Source: Polyangium sp. 6x1 (GTDB lineage: Bacteria > Myxococcota_A > Polyangia > Polyangiales > Polyangiaceae). From it: a DNA stretch of 64,000 nucleotides. Positions 32,922 to 43,317 of this stretch are shown in pieces (position 1 is the stretch's first letter; every line of letters begins with the position of its first letter). The notes under the pieces are model-generated. The model did no database searches, had not been told where the DNA came from, and was given only the letters and a program-made list of their open reading frames with translations. Where the stretch lies: the NCBI RefSeq assembly GCF_029946515.1, contig NZ_JARZHH010000016.1, positions 62,001 to 126,000 of the forward strand. The letters are read 5' to 3'. The position numbers and the translations under genes are program-made.

Positions 32922-34076
32922 ATGTCCGCGAGCGACGTCGATCAGCGGGTCCGGGAGCGCGCGTTCGAGCTCGGCTTCGACGTGGTCGGCGTGGCGCGCG
33001 CCGACGAGCCGCTCGACGTCGAGCACGATCGCTACCGCGCGTTCATCGAAGCCGGGATGCACGGCACGATGCGCTACCTCGAAGAGCACGTCGAGGAGCG
33101 GCGAAGGCTCGACACGGAGGCGATCCTCCCGGGCGCGCGGAGCGTCGTGTGCGTGGGCCGTCGTTACGCCCGAACGGCCGAGGCCGAGGCGCACGATCCA
33201 GAGGTCGCGCGTGGCATCGCCCGCTACGCGCGCGGGCAGGACTATCACCTCTTCCTCCGCAAGAAGCTGCGTCGGCTCGCGGAGTTCATCCGCGAGCTCG
33301 GACCCGGGATCGACGCGCGTCCGCTCTGCGACATCGAGCCGGTGATGGAGCGCGCGTGGGCCGCGCGCGCCGGGATCGGGTTCGTCGGAAAAAACGGTCT
33401 CGTGATCGTGCCGGGGCAGGGGAGCTTCGTCATGCTCGGCGAGGTCGTCACGACGCTCGCGCTCACGCCGGGCGTGCCGATGCATGAGCGTTGCGGAGCG
33501 TGCACGCGTTGCCTCGACGCATGTCCGACGGGCGCGTTTCCCAAGCCGTTCGTGCTCGATGCGCGGCGGTGCATCTCGTACCTCACGATCGAGCAGTACG
33601 AGGCGCCGCCCGAGGATCTGCGCGCGGGGATCGGCGAGCACCTCTTCGGCTGCGACGTCTGCCAGGAGGTTTGTCCCTACAACCGGACGGCGCCGCCGCC
33701 CGAGGCGCGCACGCAGCAGTTTCATCCGCTGCCGCGCTGGTCCGAGATGCGCTTGTCGGATCTCGCGTCGATCGAGGAGGCGTCGTTCCCCGAGACGATC
33801 CAGGGGACGCCGCTCAGGCGTGCGCGGCGCGGAGGGCTCGCGCGGAACGCCGCGATCGTCGCGGCGAACAGGCTCGCGCGTGATCCCGAGGGGCCGAGCG
33901 CCGCGGATGATCTCAGGACCTTGGAGCAGGCCGCGGCGCACGACGACGCGGCGGCGCGCGAGGTCGGCGTGTGGGGGCTTTTGCGGATCGGGAAGGTTCT
34001 CCCGGAGCCTGGATCCAGCGGTCCCGACGAGGGCGTCGTCGATCCCGACGCGCCGCCCTTTGCGCCGCGCCGCTGA
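32922..34076 (+). CDS. queG: Epoxyqueuosine reductase QueG
   Basis: 384 residues. The cobalamin-binding N-terminal domain (GFDVVGVARADEP, GARSVVCVGRRYA, RAWAARAGIGFVGKNGLVI) is followed by two 4Fe-4S motifs, CGACTRCLDACPTGAF and CDVCQEVCPYNR, and a HEAT-like C-terminal region (GLARNAAIVAANRLA). It performs the last step of queuosine synthesis, reducing epoxyqueuosine in tRNA. Its position after two tRNA-type methyltransferases makes this a tRNA-modification transcript. The Pro/Asp-rich last 30 residues are not conserved features. Confidence 0.95.
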   Translation: MSASDVDQRVRERAFELGFDVVGVARADEPLDVEHDRYRAFIEAGMHGTMRYLEEHVEERRRLDTEAILPGARSVVCVGRRYARTAEAEAHDPEVARGIARYARGQDYHLFLRKKLRRLAEFIRELGPGIDARPLCDIEPVMERAWAARAGIGFVGKNGLVIVPGQGSFVMLGEVVTTLALTPGVPMHERCGACTRCLDACPTGAFPKPFVLDARRCISYLTIEQYEAPPEDLRAGIGEHLFGCDVCQEVCPYNRTAPPPEARTQQFHPLPRWSEMRLSDLASIEEASFPETIQGTPLRRARRGGLARNAAIVAANRLARDPEGPSAADDLRTLEQAAAHDDAAAREVGVWGLLRIGKVLPEPGSSGPDEGVVDPDAPPFAPRR

Positions 34077-34084
34077 GCCGCTAG

Positions 34085-34990
34085 GTGGGCCCCGTGGGGA
34101 TCGGAGACGACCTCGGCAAGCTGCTCGACGATCTGCGCCGGCACGACTCGGTGCTCTGGCGCCGCGCGCTCGACGCAGGCGTGACGCACGGACCACGTCC
34201 CTTCGTGCGCTACGCGCCGCCGCTCATCGGCCTCGCCTTCGCGATCGCGCTCGGTCGGCAGCGACGCGCGGTCCGGAAGCACCTTCGGCGCGCGCTCGGG
34301 CCGCGAAACGTGATCGTCGAGAACGTCGACGTCGCTCGGGTCTTCGCGAGCTTCGCGAGCTGCTTGACGGAGGCGTTCCTCGTCGGGCGCGATCGGCCCG
34401 AGCGTCTCGTCGGGCTCTGCGCGTCGGACGAGAACTACGTGCGCGCAGCGTCCGAGGGGCGCGGTGTGATCATCGCGACGGCGCACACGGGCGGCTGGCA
34501 AGCCGCGGGCCCGATCCTGCGCAGCGTGCACACGGCCGACGTCGTCGTGGTGATGGCGCACGAGCGCGACGAGCGCGCCGAGGCGCTGACGGACGACGCG
34601 CGCGACAAGGCGGGTGTGCGGATCGTGCACGTGGGGACGAGCCCGCTCGACGCGTTGCCACTCCTGTCGCACCTCCGGCGCGGCGGCGTCGTGGCGGTCC
34701 AGATCGACAGGCTCCCGAAGGGGATGCGCGGGCGAGAGGTCACGCTCTTCGGCGAGCCCTTCGTCGTCCCCGAGGGCCCGCTCTCGCTCGCCGCCTTGAG
34801 CGGGGCGCCAATCGTGCCCGTCTTCACGCGGCGGCTGGGTTACATGCGCTACGAGGTGCGGAGCTGTCCGCCGATCTCGCTGCCGCGCCGGCCCAGCGAG
34901 GACGAGCTCTCGCTCGCCGCGCGTCGCATCGCCTCCGCGATGGAAAGCTTTTTGCGCGAGAACCCCACGCAGTGGTTCCACTTCGAGTAA
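34085..34990 (+). CDS. LpxL/HtrB-like lysophospholipid acyltransferase, altered catalytic motif
   Basis: 301 residues from a GTG start (a second GTG lies at 34094). The central region follows the LpxL/LpxM family: GRGVIIATAHTGGWQAAGPI (motif I), the VVVVMAHERDERA strand, GGVVAVQIDRLPKGMRGREV and the FGEPFVVPEGPLSLAALSGA block, ending NPTQWFHFE, which is the typical C-terminal W(F/Y)..E segment. Family members have HxxxxD/E; here His134 is followed by Gln139. A hydrophobic helix IGLAFAIALG near residue 48 may mediate membrane contact. Likely role is acyl transfer to a lipid A-like or other lipid acceptor if the Gln is tolerated. Confidence 0.8.
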   Translation: MGPVGIGDDLGKLLDDLRRHDSVLWRRALDAGVTHGPRPFVRYAPPLIGLAFAIALGRQRRAVRKHLRRALGPRNVIVENVDVARVFASFASCLTEAFLVGRDRPERLVGLCASDENYVRAASEGRGVIIATAHTGGWQAAGPILRSVHTADVVVVMAHERDERAEALTDDARDKAGVRIVHVGTSPLDALPLLSHLRRGGVVAVQIDRLPKGMRGREVTLFGEPFVVPEGPLSLAALSGAPIVPVFTRRLGYMRYEVRSCPPISLPRRPSEDELSLAARRIASAMESFLRENPTQWFHFE

Positions 34991-35002
34991 AGAGACCCCG
35001 CC

Positions 35003-35734
35003 ATGGCAAGACTCCACGTGGGCCTGCACGCCCTTCAGGGCGACATCAAGAAGTACAAGGATCAGCTCGATCTGGTGGAGATCCGCCCGATCGACACGTC
35101 GCTGCCCGGCCCGCCCGGCTTGCGGAAGTTGCGCAAAGCGGCGCCGCCCGCGTTCGTCTTCAGCGTGGTCTTGCCGCGCGTCGTCGCCGAGCTCGCTCCC
35201 GGCAAGGCGCTCGACGACGCGCTCGCCACCTCGCTCGAGGTCGCGACGACGCTCGAAGCGCGATGCATCGTGCTCTCGACCTCGACCGAGATCCGACCGA
35301 CCGCAGCGAACAGGAAGCGCATCGCCGCGCTCTTCGCGCGGATGCCTGCCGAAGGCGCGCTCCGCTTCTGGGAGCCGCGCGGCATGTGGGAGCGTGAAGA
35401 CGTGATCGACACGGCACGCGCGGCAGGCGTGCTGCCCGTGTTCGACGCCGCGCGTGATGATCTGCCGCGCGGCTCCGTGGTCTACACGCGCCTTCGATCG
35501 CTCGGCGCGCAAGCGACGCTCTCGGCCGCAGCGCTCGATCGCGTGGCGAAGAGGCTCGGCGAGCGTCGGGAGATTTTCTTGGTGGTCGAAGGAACGCGCG
35601 GCGCAGCCATCCGCACGAAGACCACGCTCGTCGCCGCACTCGCGCGCTCGAGCCGCGCACCGGAAGCGGGATCGATCGCGGCGCCAGTCGCGCCCATCGT
35701 GCGCCCGCTCGTCGCAGAGGACGAGGAGCAGTGA
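35003..35734 (+). CDS. DUF72 family protein
   Basis: 243 residues. Alternating strands and helices with FVFSVVLPRVVAEL, ALRFWEPRGMWERED and GSVVYTRLRSLGA correspond to the DUF72 TIM-barrel pattern, in which the family has fKv..., E.R...W and y.RlHG blocks; the usual HG is LG here. DUF72 proteins have no established activity. The ATG follows the acyltransferase stop by 12 bp and the next gene overlaps its stop, so it belongs to the long plus-strand transcript. Confidence 0.75.
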   Translation: MARLHVGLHALQGDIKKYKDQLDLVEIRPIDTSLPGPPGLRKLRKAAPPAFVFSVVLPRVVAELAPGKALDDALATSLEVATTLEARCIVLSTSTEIRPTAANRKRIAALFARMPAEGALRFWEPRGMWEREDVIDTARAAGVLPVFDAARDDLPRGSVVYTRLRSLGAQATLSAAALDRVAKRLGERREIFLVVEGTRGAAIRTKTTLVAALARSSRAPEAGSIAAPVAPIVRPLVAEDEEQ

Positions 35735-36780
35735 TCCGCGGCGCCCTCGCACTCGCGCGCTCGTCGACCACGCAGGGCCCGGCCCAGGCCGCGCTCGACG
35801 CCGGAGGCAGCGCGGCCGACGCGGTCATCGCCGGGTTTTTCGCAGCCGCCGGCCAGGACGCCTCCGTGCTGCTCTCGCCCGTCGTGGCGATCGTCGCAGG
35901 AGGTGGGGCCGGAGCGCGCGTGATGGACGGGCGCTCGCTCCAGCCAGGGAAAGGCGCCGCTCGTCCGCGCGGCTGGAAGACCGAAAAAGAGATCCCGCTC
36001 GGCGCATACGTCGCCGTGCCGCGCTCGCTCGGGCTGATCGCGATCCTGCACGCAGCGCGAGGTCGATCAGGGCTCGGCGGGCTCGCGCGCGCCGGCGTCT
36101 CCGCGGCAGAGGCCGCAGGCGCCACGAAACGCGCAGCGCTGATCAAGCGCGTAGGGTCGGCAGGGCCGCTCGCGCTCGCCTCCGAAGAGGCCGTGAGCGC
36201 CTTGCTCGCGGCAGGTGGGCCCGTGGCGGGCGGCATCCTCACGGCCGAGGATCTGGAGAGCGCAATGCCGGAAGATGTGCCGGCCCGGTCGACATCCGTC
36301 GCATCGGACGTGACGGCCATCAGCGTGCCCTGGGACGCGCCTCTCGGCCGGCTCCCGGTGGCCGACGCAATCCTCGCTTGCGACGGTCGAGGCCTCGTCG
36401 CAGCGCTGGCCTTCGTGCCGACGCGCCGCGAGCAAGGCGTGCTCGTGCCCGAGCTCGAGCTCGTGCTCGGCCGACATGCGCAGCCAGTGCGGCGCGGCGT
36501 CCCGCGGACGTCGCCAGGCGCGCCCCTCGACATGCCCGCCCCGCTCGCCATCGTGAGCAAAGCCGGGTTTTACGCAGCCGTGGCGCTGCTCGGGAAGGCA
36601 GGCGTCGACGTCGCAGGGCTGCGATCGCTCGCCGAGGGATGGCCGGCAGAGACGGCCGTCGCAGACCTGCGAGAGCAGGCGGGCGCGCTCACGGCGATGG
36701 CCTTGCTGCGGGACGCACGCGACGCGCGATTCCTGGTCTCGACCGGAGACGGCGCCGCGCGAGCCGACGACCAACCCTGA
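35731..36780 (+). CDS. Gamma-glutamyltranspeptidase-like protein without an evident catalytic Thr
   Basis: 349 residues from a GTG that overlaps the upstream stop (GTGA). The N-terminal region resembles GGT: TTQGPAQAALDAGGSAADAVIAGFFAAAGQ, LSPVVAIVAGGGAGARVMDG and PLGAYVAVPRSLGLIAILHA correspond to the (A)G(G)NAvDAAvA, GiGGGgFmlv and vPG.v.g blocks. True GGTs are about 550 residues, with a self-cleavage Thr in a T(T/S)H motif that starts the small subunit. No such motif is visible and the length is about 200 short. It is probably a degenerate, non-cleaving paralogue. No signal peptide, unlike periplasmic GGT. Confidence 0.65.
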   Translation: MIRGALALARSSTTQGPAQAALDAGGSAADAVIAGFFAAAGQDASVLLSPVVAIVAGGGAGARVMDGRSLQPGKGAARPRGWKTEKEIPLGAYVAVPRSLGLIAILHAARGRSGLGGLARAGVSAAEAAGATKRAALIKRVGSAGPLALASEEAVSALLAAGGPVAGGILTAEDLESAMPEDVPARSTSVASDVTAISVPWDAPLGRLPVADAILACDGRGLVAALAFVPTRREQGVLVPELELVLGRHAQPVRRGVPRTSPGAPLDMPAPLAIVSKAGFYAAVALLGKAGVDVAGLRSLAEGWPAETAVADLREQAGALTAMALLRDARDARFLVSTGDGAARADDQP

Positions 36781-36794
36781 GAGGGTGCTGCAGC

Positions 36795-36904
36795 AGCGCC
36801 TCGCCGGGGTTTCACCCCGGACCCGACCAGGGGTTCTCCACCCCTGGACCCGGACCAGGGCAAGCCCTGGACCTCTGGTGCATCGACCGCGATGCGGTCG
36901 ATGC
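36795..36904. repeat. Four-hairpin modular repeat, copy 5 (order A-B-C-D)
   Basis: A: CCGGGGTTTCACCCCGG (36804-36820). B: arms CCAGGGG/CCCCTGG with loop TTCTCCA (36827-36847). C: CCAGGGCAAGCCCTGG (36855-36870). D: arms GCATCGACC/GGTCGATGC (36880-36904), identical to copy 1. It lies between the convergent GGT-like gene and rpmB, next to the rpmB terminator. Confidence 0.9.
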
Positions 36905-36957
36905 GCTCGATCCACGGCTGGACCTCGCGGGCAAACGCTGCGATGCGGTCGGTAGAC

Positions 36958-36990
36958 AAAAAGCATGCGCGCCCCCGAATGGAGGCGCGC
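36958..36990 (-). terminator. Rho-independent terminator of rpmB
   Basis: On the minus strand: GCGCGCCTCC, loop ATTC, GGGGGCGCGC, then ATGCTTTTTG. A ten-pair GC stem followed by five T about 65 bp past the rpmB stop is a classical intrinsic terminator. Confidence 0.82.
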
Positions 36991-37053
36991 TCTTCCGTGC
37001 CAGCTTTGCCTTCTACACGCTCCGCACGGCGCGGCGACGAGCCCAGGCCGAGC

Positions 37054-37278
37054 CTAGAGCGTGACGCCGTACCGCTTCGCGTACGCGACGACGCCGAGCT
37101 TGTCGATGGTGCGGATGTCGCGCGTCGTGAGGCTCAGCGTGACGTAGCGCTTGAGCTCCGGAACCCAGAGCCTGCGGGTCTGGATGTTCACGTTCTGCCA
37201 GCGCTTGGTCTTGATGTTCGAGTGGGAGACGTTCTGCGCCAGAAGCTTCCGTTTCCCAGTGATGTCGCTCTTCGCCAT
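37054..37278 (-). CDS. rpmB: 50S ribosomal protein bL28
   Basis: 74 residues: MAKSDITGKRKLLAQNVSHS followed by NIKTKRWQNVNIQTRRLWVP and VTLSLTTRDIRTIDKLGV, the normal bL28 sequence blocks. The usual first zinc Cys (CxxTGK) is replaced (SDITGK), so this is a zinc-free form. ATG 37278 has GAGG seven bases upstream; the longer in-frame extension lacks family similarity. Monocistronic with its own terminator. Confidence 0.95.
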   Translation of the reverse strand: MAKSDITGKRKLLAQNVSHSNIKTKRWQNVNIQTRRLWVPELKRYVTLSLTTRDIRTIDKLGVVAYAKRYGVTL

Positions 37279-37421
37279 GACGTCCTCAGCAGGCATTTTC
37301 GCGCGCGTCACGCGCGGGACCCGTCGCTCGGGGCTGCGGAAAGTGGCGGAAGAGGCCGGGCATGTCAAGCACGAGTGGAGTGTTTCCATCTCGAACGTGC
37401 ACGCCGGTCACGGCGAACGCT

Positions 37422-40007
<2,586 letters not shown>

Positions 40008-40013
40008 CGAGCC

Positions 40014-40337
40014 CTACGTCCGCCTCGCGCGCTCGCGCAGCACCGAGAGCACGGCCGCGTGATCGTCCGGCGTGACCACGACCTTCAGGAAGCCTCCCCG
40101 GTCAATCACGATGCATCGATCCTTGCCCGGTCGCTCCATGTCGAGGTGGAACCAGTACGGCGCCGGGCCCATGCCCCAGAGGCGCAGCTTGCCCGTGAGC
40201 CAGCCCATCGGCAGGTCGTCCACGCGGAGAATCTCGCTGTACGGGATCCGCTTGCTGCCGACGGGGAAGTAATATCGCTTGATGGTGAGCGCATCGTCGT
40301 CACACACGACGTGCGGGTCTTCGTACAGGACGGTCAT
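40014..40337 (-). CDS. Small PH-domain-like hypothetical protein
   Basis: 107 residues, no signal peptide. The strand-rich pattern (HVVCDDDALTIKRYYFPVG, SKRIPYSEILRVDDLPMGWL, DRCIVIDRGGFLKVVVTP) ending in a helix DDHAAVLSVLRERARR matches the bacterial PH-like (bPH/DUF304) topology of seven strands capped by a helix. Such proteins usually bind partners rather than catalyse. ATG 40337 is preferred over a 53-residue Arg/Pro-rich extension. Upstream of hrpB on the same strand and divergent from the response regulator gene. Confidence 0.65.
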   Translation of the reverse strand: MTVLYEDPHVVCDDDALTIKRYYFPVGSKRIPYSEILRVDDLPMGWLTGKLRLWGMGPAPYWFHLDMERPGKDRCIVIDRGGFLKVVVTPDDHAAVLSVLRERARRT

Positions 40338-40494
40338 GGGGGAGGCCTTGGGGGCAGGTGACCCTGGAGACAATACCCCCGACCCGCGCTCCGGGGAGGC
40401 CGAGCGGCGATCGGCGCGGCTCGATCTGGCCCGCACCCGGGTCTCGATGTAGAAGGGACGAACGGGCCCTTCGGGGGCCGGAGCGAGTGAAATC

Positions 40495-40869
40495 ATGCGA
40501 GTGCTCGTCTGCGAAGATCAGGACGCCATCCGCCGGATGATCGAGACGCTGGTCGGTTCGAGCGGTCACGAGGTGGTGGGCGTCGCCACGGGCGCGAAGG
40601 CCGTGGAGCTCGCCTCGACCGAGCGGTTCGACATCCTGCTACTCGACCTCATGCTGCCGGGCGCGCTCGACGGCTTCGAGGTCTGCGCGCGCCTGCGCGC
40701 CCATGAGTCGACGAAGGATCTGCCGATCTTCGTGATCAGCGCGATGGACGACCCCGAGTCGCGCGCGCGCGTGAAGGACGCCGGCGCGACCGCGTTCTAC
40801 GCCAAACCCTTCCGGCCGCTCGAGCTCCTGAAGGACATCCAGGCCATCGCGGCGGCCACCCGCAAGTGA
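40495..40869 (+). CDS. Stand-alone response regulator receiver protein
   Basis: 124 residues: a single CheY-like domain with acidic pocket Glu7/Asp8/Asp10 (LVCEDQD), phosphoacceptor Asp51 (ILLLDLMLPG), switch Ser82 (FVISAMDD) and Lys104 (FYAKPFRPLE). No output domain, so it acts by protein interaction or in a phosphorelay. No histidine kinase is adjacent. It is followed by a strong terminator. Confidence 0.93.
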   Translation: MRVLVCEDQDAIRRMIETLVGSSGHEVVGVATGAKAVELASTERFDILLLDLMLPGALDGFEVCARLRAHESTKDLPIFVISAMDDPESRARVKDAGATAFYAKPFRPLELLKDIQAIAAATRK

Positions 40870-40877
40870 CGCGAAAG

Positions 40878-40900
40878 AGCCGCTGATCAGGCGGCTTTTT
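40878..40900. terminator. Hairpin terminator between convergent genes, overlapping a stop codon
   Basis: AGCCGC (40878-40883), loop TGATCAG, GCGGCT (40891-40896), then TTTT on the plus strand: an intrinsic terminator for the response regulator. The loop contains the reverse-strand stop codon of the convergent PEBP gene (40887-40889). On the minus strand the stem is followed by CTTTCG, so it may work weakly in both directions. Confidence 0.75.
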
Positions 40901-41351
40901 CGTACGTACCCACGAGCTCCGCACGCTCGAGCACGTGCCCTTCCATGGCGCGCTCGAGCTCGGCCTTCGTCGGCGTGCCGAGGTCCGGCAGGATCACGTC
41001 GAGCGCATAGAGCTTGTGGAAATAACGGTGCCGTCCGATCGGCGGACACGGTCCGCCGTACGCGTCGCGGCCCCAGTCGTTTTTCCCCGCCCGCGCGCCC
41101 GCAGGCAGCTCGGCGCCCGCGGACAGGTCCGTCGCCGTCGGCGGGAGGTTGTAGACGACCCAGTGCACCCACGTCCGCTTCGGTGCGCGTGGATCCGGCG
41201 CGTCCGGATCGTCCACGATCAGCACGAGACTCTGCGTGCCCGGCGGGACCGACGAGAAGGCGAGCGGCGGCGATCGATCGTCGCCCTCGCAGGTGTGCTC
41301 CTTCGGGATGTGGCCGTTCGGCGCGAACGCGGTGGACGTGATCGTCAGCAT
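40887..41351 (-). CDS. YbhB/YbcL-family (phosphatidylethanolamine-binding-like) protein
   Basis: 154 residues. The opening FAPNGHIPKEHTCEGDDRSPPL, then LVLIVDDPDAPD, WVHWVVYNLPPTATDL, GRDAYGGPCPPIGRHRYFH and KLYALDVILPDL are all standard bacterial PEBP (Raf-kinase-inhibitor-like) motifs. The DPDAP and GPCPP..HRYF blocks form the anion pocket. Bacterial members have no agreed function. No signal peptide, so cytoplasmic. Its last codon lies in the terminator shared with the response regulator. Confidence 0.93.
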   Translation of the reverse strand: MLTITSTAFAPNGHIPKEHTCEGDDRSPPLAFSSVPPGTQSLVLIVDDPDAPDPRAPKRTWVHWVVYNLPPTATDLSAGAELPAGARAGKNDWGRDAYGGPCPPIGRHRYFHKLYALDVILPDLGTPTKAELERAMEGHVLERAELVGTYEKAA

Positions 41352-41431
41352 GCTCCTCCTCCGGCGCCCGTGGTCGTTTCACGCGCGGCGCCTGGAACAT
41401 CTGCGGCCCGCGGCGCCGCCCTCCCATCCCT

Positions 41432-41500
41432 GGTCGACGCTTGGGGGCTACGCCCGGACGAGCCGGGCTACGCCCCCAAACCCCCGGTCGACGCTTGGGG
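41432..41500. repeat. Direct repeats of GGTCGACGCTTGGGG flanking an imperfect hairpin
   Basis: GGTCGACGCTTGGGG occurs at 41432-41446 and again at 41486-41500. Between them, TTGGGGGC-TAC-GCCCGG, loop ACGAG, CCGGGC-TAC-GCCCCCAA (41441-41479) forms a hairpin of 8 and 6 pairs with a symmetric TAC/TAC internal loop. It lies in the ~215-bp region between the divergent PEBP and lipoprotein starts and is distinct from the four-hairpin family. Confidence 0.75.
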
Positions 41501-41568
41501 TCTCCGTCGCGAGCGGTTCGGCCCGGTCGGACCTGACACCCTCGCGAAAACGAGATACATCGTGCGCC

Positions 41569-42672
41569 ATGGCTCTACGCGCGAACGTAGCCCGATGCGC
41601 GAGCATGATCGCGCTCGGCCTCGTGGTCTCCACGATCGGCTGTCAGGAAGAGAAGAAGCCCGCTGCGCCCATCGTCGACGCGGGCACGGATGCCCAGACC
41701 GGGCCGGTCGTCGGCGGCAAGCTCGGCGAGGCCCTCGCCGCCGCAGCCCAGGCGCCGCCCGCGCAGTCCGCTGCGCCGAAGGACGGCCCCGCGGGAGGTC
41801 CGCCCGAGTCCGGCATCTTCGAGCCCGCCGCGGCCGACGCCGCCCACGCGCCCACGGCCGCGCCCAAGATCGAGCTCTTCGGCGACGGCAGTGAGCCGAA
41901 GGTCCCGCTCTCGTACGCATTCGCGGGCGGCGACGAGCGCAAGACGACGCTGCTCCTCCAGGTGCGCGCGGCGCAACAAGGTTTGCCGCCGCTCATCGTC
42001 GAGCTCGTCTTCAAGGCCGACAAGGCGAAGGACGACAAGAAGACCGACAAGGCGGCCGAAGCGGCCCCGGCGGGCAAGCCCGTGGTCGTGAAGCTCGGAG
42101 CGGTGAAGGCGATCCGCGGCGACGTGCCGGCCGAGCTCAAGAACCTGAAAGACAGCGTGATCCGGTACCGGCTCCAGCCTTCCGGGATCGCCACGGATCT
42201 GGCGGTCGAGTACCCCAAGGACTCGACGCCGGGGATCGAGCTCGTGACGGGCTCGCTCGTCGACGCGGTGCTCGCGTCGACCGTGCCCTTGCCCGACAAA
42301 CCGGTCGGCGTCGGCGCGTACTGGATGGTGACCGATCGGGCGCGCTCGTCGGGCGTGGACGTGCTGCGCTACCGCGTGGCGAAGGTGGAGAAGCTCGACG
42401 GCAAGCGGGCGACGCTCTCCCTCGAGGTCCGGCAATACGCGGCGAACACGACGCTCGGTTTGCCCGGCCTGCCGAAGGACGTGCCCGTGTCGCTCGAGCG
42501 CTACGAGTCGCGCGGCAAGGGCGAGCTCGAGGTCGGCGACACGCGGTTCATGCCCGAGCGAGGGCAGATCGCGCTCGTGATGCAGTCCCTCCTGAAATCA
42601 CCGAATCAGCCGGCGGGTCAGCAGCTCGTGATCCAAACGGAGACGAAAGCCGCGCTCGGGGCCGCACCCTGA
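41569..42672 (+). CDS. Lipoprotein of unknown function, about 367 residues
   Basis: Type II signal peptide (CASMIALGLVVSTIGC, lipid Cys) followed by a low-complexity Ala/Pro/Glu linker of about 75 residues. A folded domain starts at PKVPLSYAFAGGDERKTTLL. Inside the domain lies a charged Lys/Asp insert (DKAKDDKKTDKAAEAAP). The later part, GVGAYWMVTDRARSSGVDVL with LSLEVRQYAANTTLGLPGLP and GKGELEVGDTRFMPERGQI, looks beta-rich. The pattern recalls secreted lipoproteins of the DUF6263 kind, but I cannot assign it firmly. The ATG gives the only lipobox. Confidence 0.7.
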   Translation: MALRANVARCASMIALGLVVSTIGCQEEKKPAAPIVDAGTDAQTGPVVGGKLGEALAAAAQAPPAQSAAPKDGPAGGPPESGIFEPAAADAAHAPTAAPKIELFGDGSEPKVPLSYAFAGGDERKTTLLLQVRAAQQGLPPLIVELVFKADKAKDDKKTDKAAEAAPAGKPVVVKLGAVKAIRGDVPAELKNLKDSVIRYRLQPSGIATDLAVEYPKDSTPGIELVTGSLVDAVLASTVPLPDKPVGVGAYWMVTDRARSSGVDVLRYRVAKVEKLDGKRATLSLEVRQYAANTTLGLPGLPKDVPVSLERYESRGKGELEVGDTRFMPERGQIALVMQSLLKSPNQPAGQQLVIQTETKAALGAAP

Positions 42673-42838
42673 CGCGCACGACGGGCGCACGTGGAGCGGG
42701 CGATCCCGTCCGCTCCGCGGCGTTTTCCGTGCGGCACGTTCCTTCTTGGCGGCGACGGGTGTTGGCGACGCTCGTGCATGAAACCCCTGCGGGAGGCGCG
42801 GCGGGCCCGTCCGACGGCGCGGTCCTCGCGGTAGCAGC

Positions 42839-43312
42839 ATGGGGGACGCCAAGAACAAGGACACCGCGAAGCCGGAGATCCCGGCGAGCCTGTCGAATTT
42901 CCTCGCCGATGCCTCGCTGACGGAGGGCCAGAGGCGCCGGATCGCGCTGTTCCGCAGCGTGGAGAACGCGGTCTGCTCGCGCATCGAGCAGATCTGCGTG
43001 ACGAGCGGGCTCGACGTCGTGGACGTGGCCGTGCTCGTCGTCGACGTCTCCGCGCACGAGCTGTTTTTCCAGGACGATGAGCCCGTCGGCACGTGCGTGC
43101 TCATCGGGCATCGCGACAAGGTCCACGCATTCCTGCGATCGGCGCTTCCTCCCGCGGAGGATGCTCCGTTCGATCCGTACGAGGATCTCCGGACGGCCGC
43201 GCCCGCGCGTTGCGTCCGCGTGATGATCGTCGATCAGGAGTCGCTCACCGTGATGAGCTACGGGACGTTCGTCACGGTGCGGCTCGACGCCTCCGAGATG
43301 CCGGAGGCGTGA
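42839..43312 (+). CDS. Hypothetical cytoplasmic protein
   Basis: 157 residues, no signal peptide or TM segment. A polar N-terminus precedes a helix (EGQRRRIALFRSVENAVCSR) and an alternating domain (CVTSGLDVVDVAVLVVDVS, VGTCVLIGHRDKVHAFLRS, RCVRVMIVDQESLTVMSYGT, FVTVRLDASEM). I recognise no family. Its stop lies in the loop of a small hairpin, 3 bp from the convergent lipid-kinase gene. Confidence 0.65.
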   Translation: MGDAKNKDTAKPEIPASLSNFLADASLTEGQRRRIALFRSVENAVCSRIEQICVTSGLDVVDVAVLVVDVSAHELFFQDDEPVGTCVLIGHRDKVHAFLRSALPPAEDAPFDPYEDLRTAAPARCVRVMIVDQESLTVMSYGTFVTVRLDASEMPEA

Positions 43313-43317
43313 GCCTC
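43304..43317. other. Short hairpin holding the stops of two convergent genes
   Basis: GAGGC, loop GTGA, GCCTC. The plus-strand TGA (43310-43312) is in the loop and the minus-strand stop (43316-43318) overlaps the right arm. No T-tract on either side, so termination strength is unknown. Confidence 0.5.
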
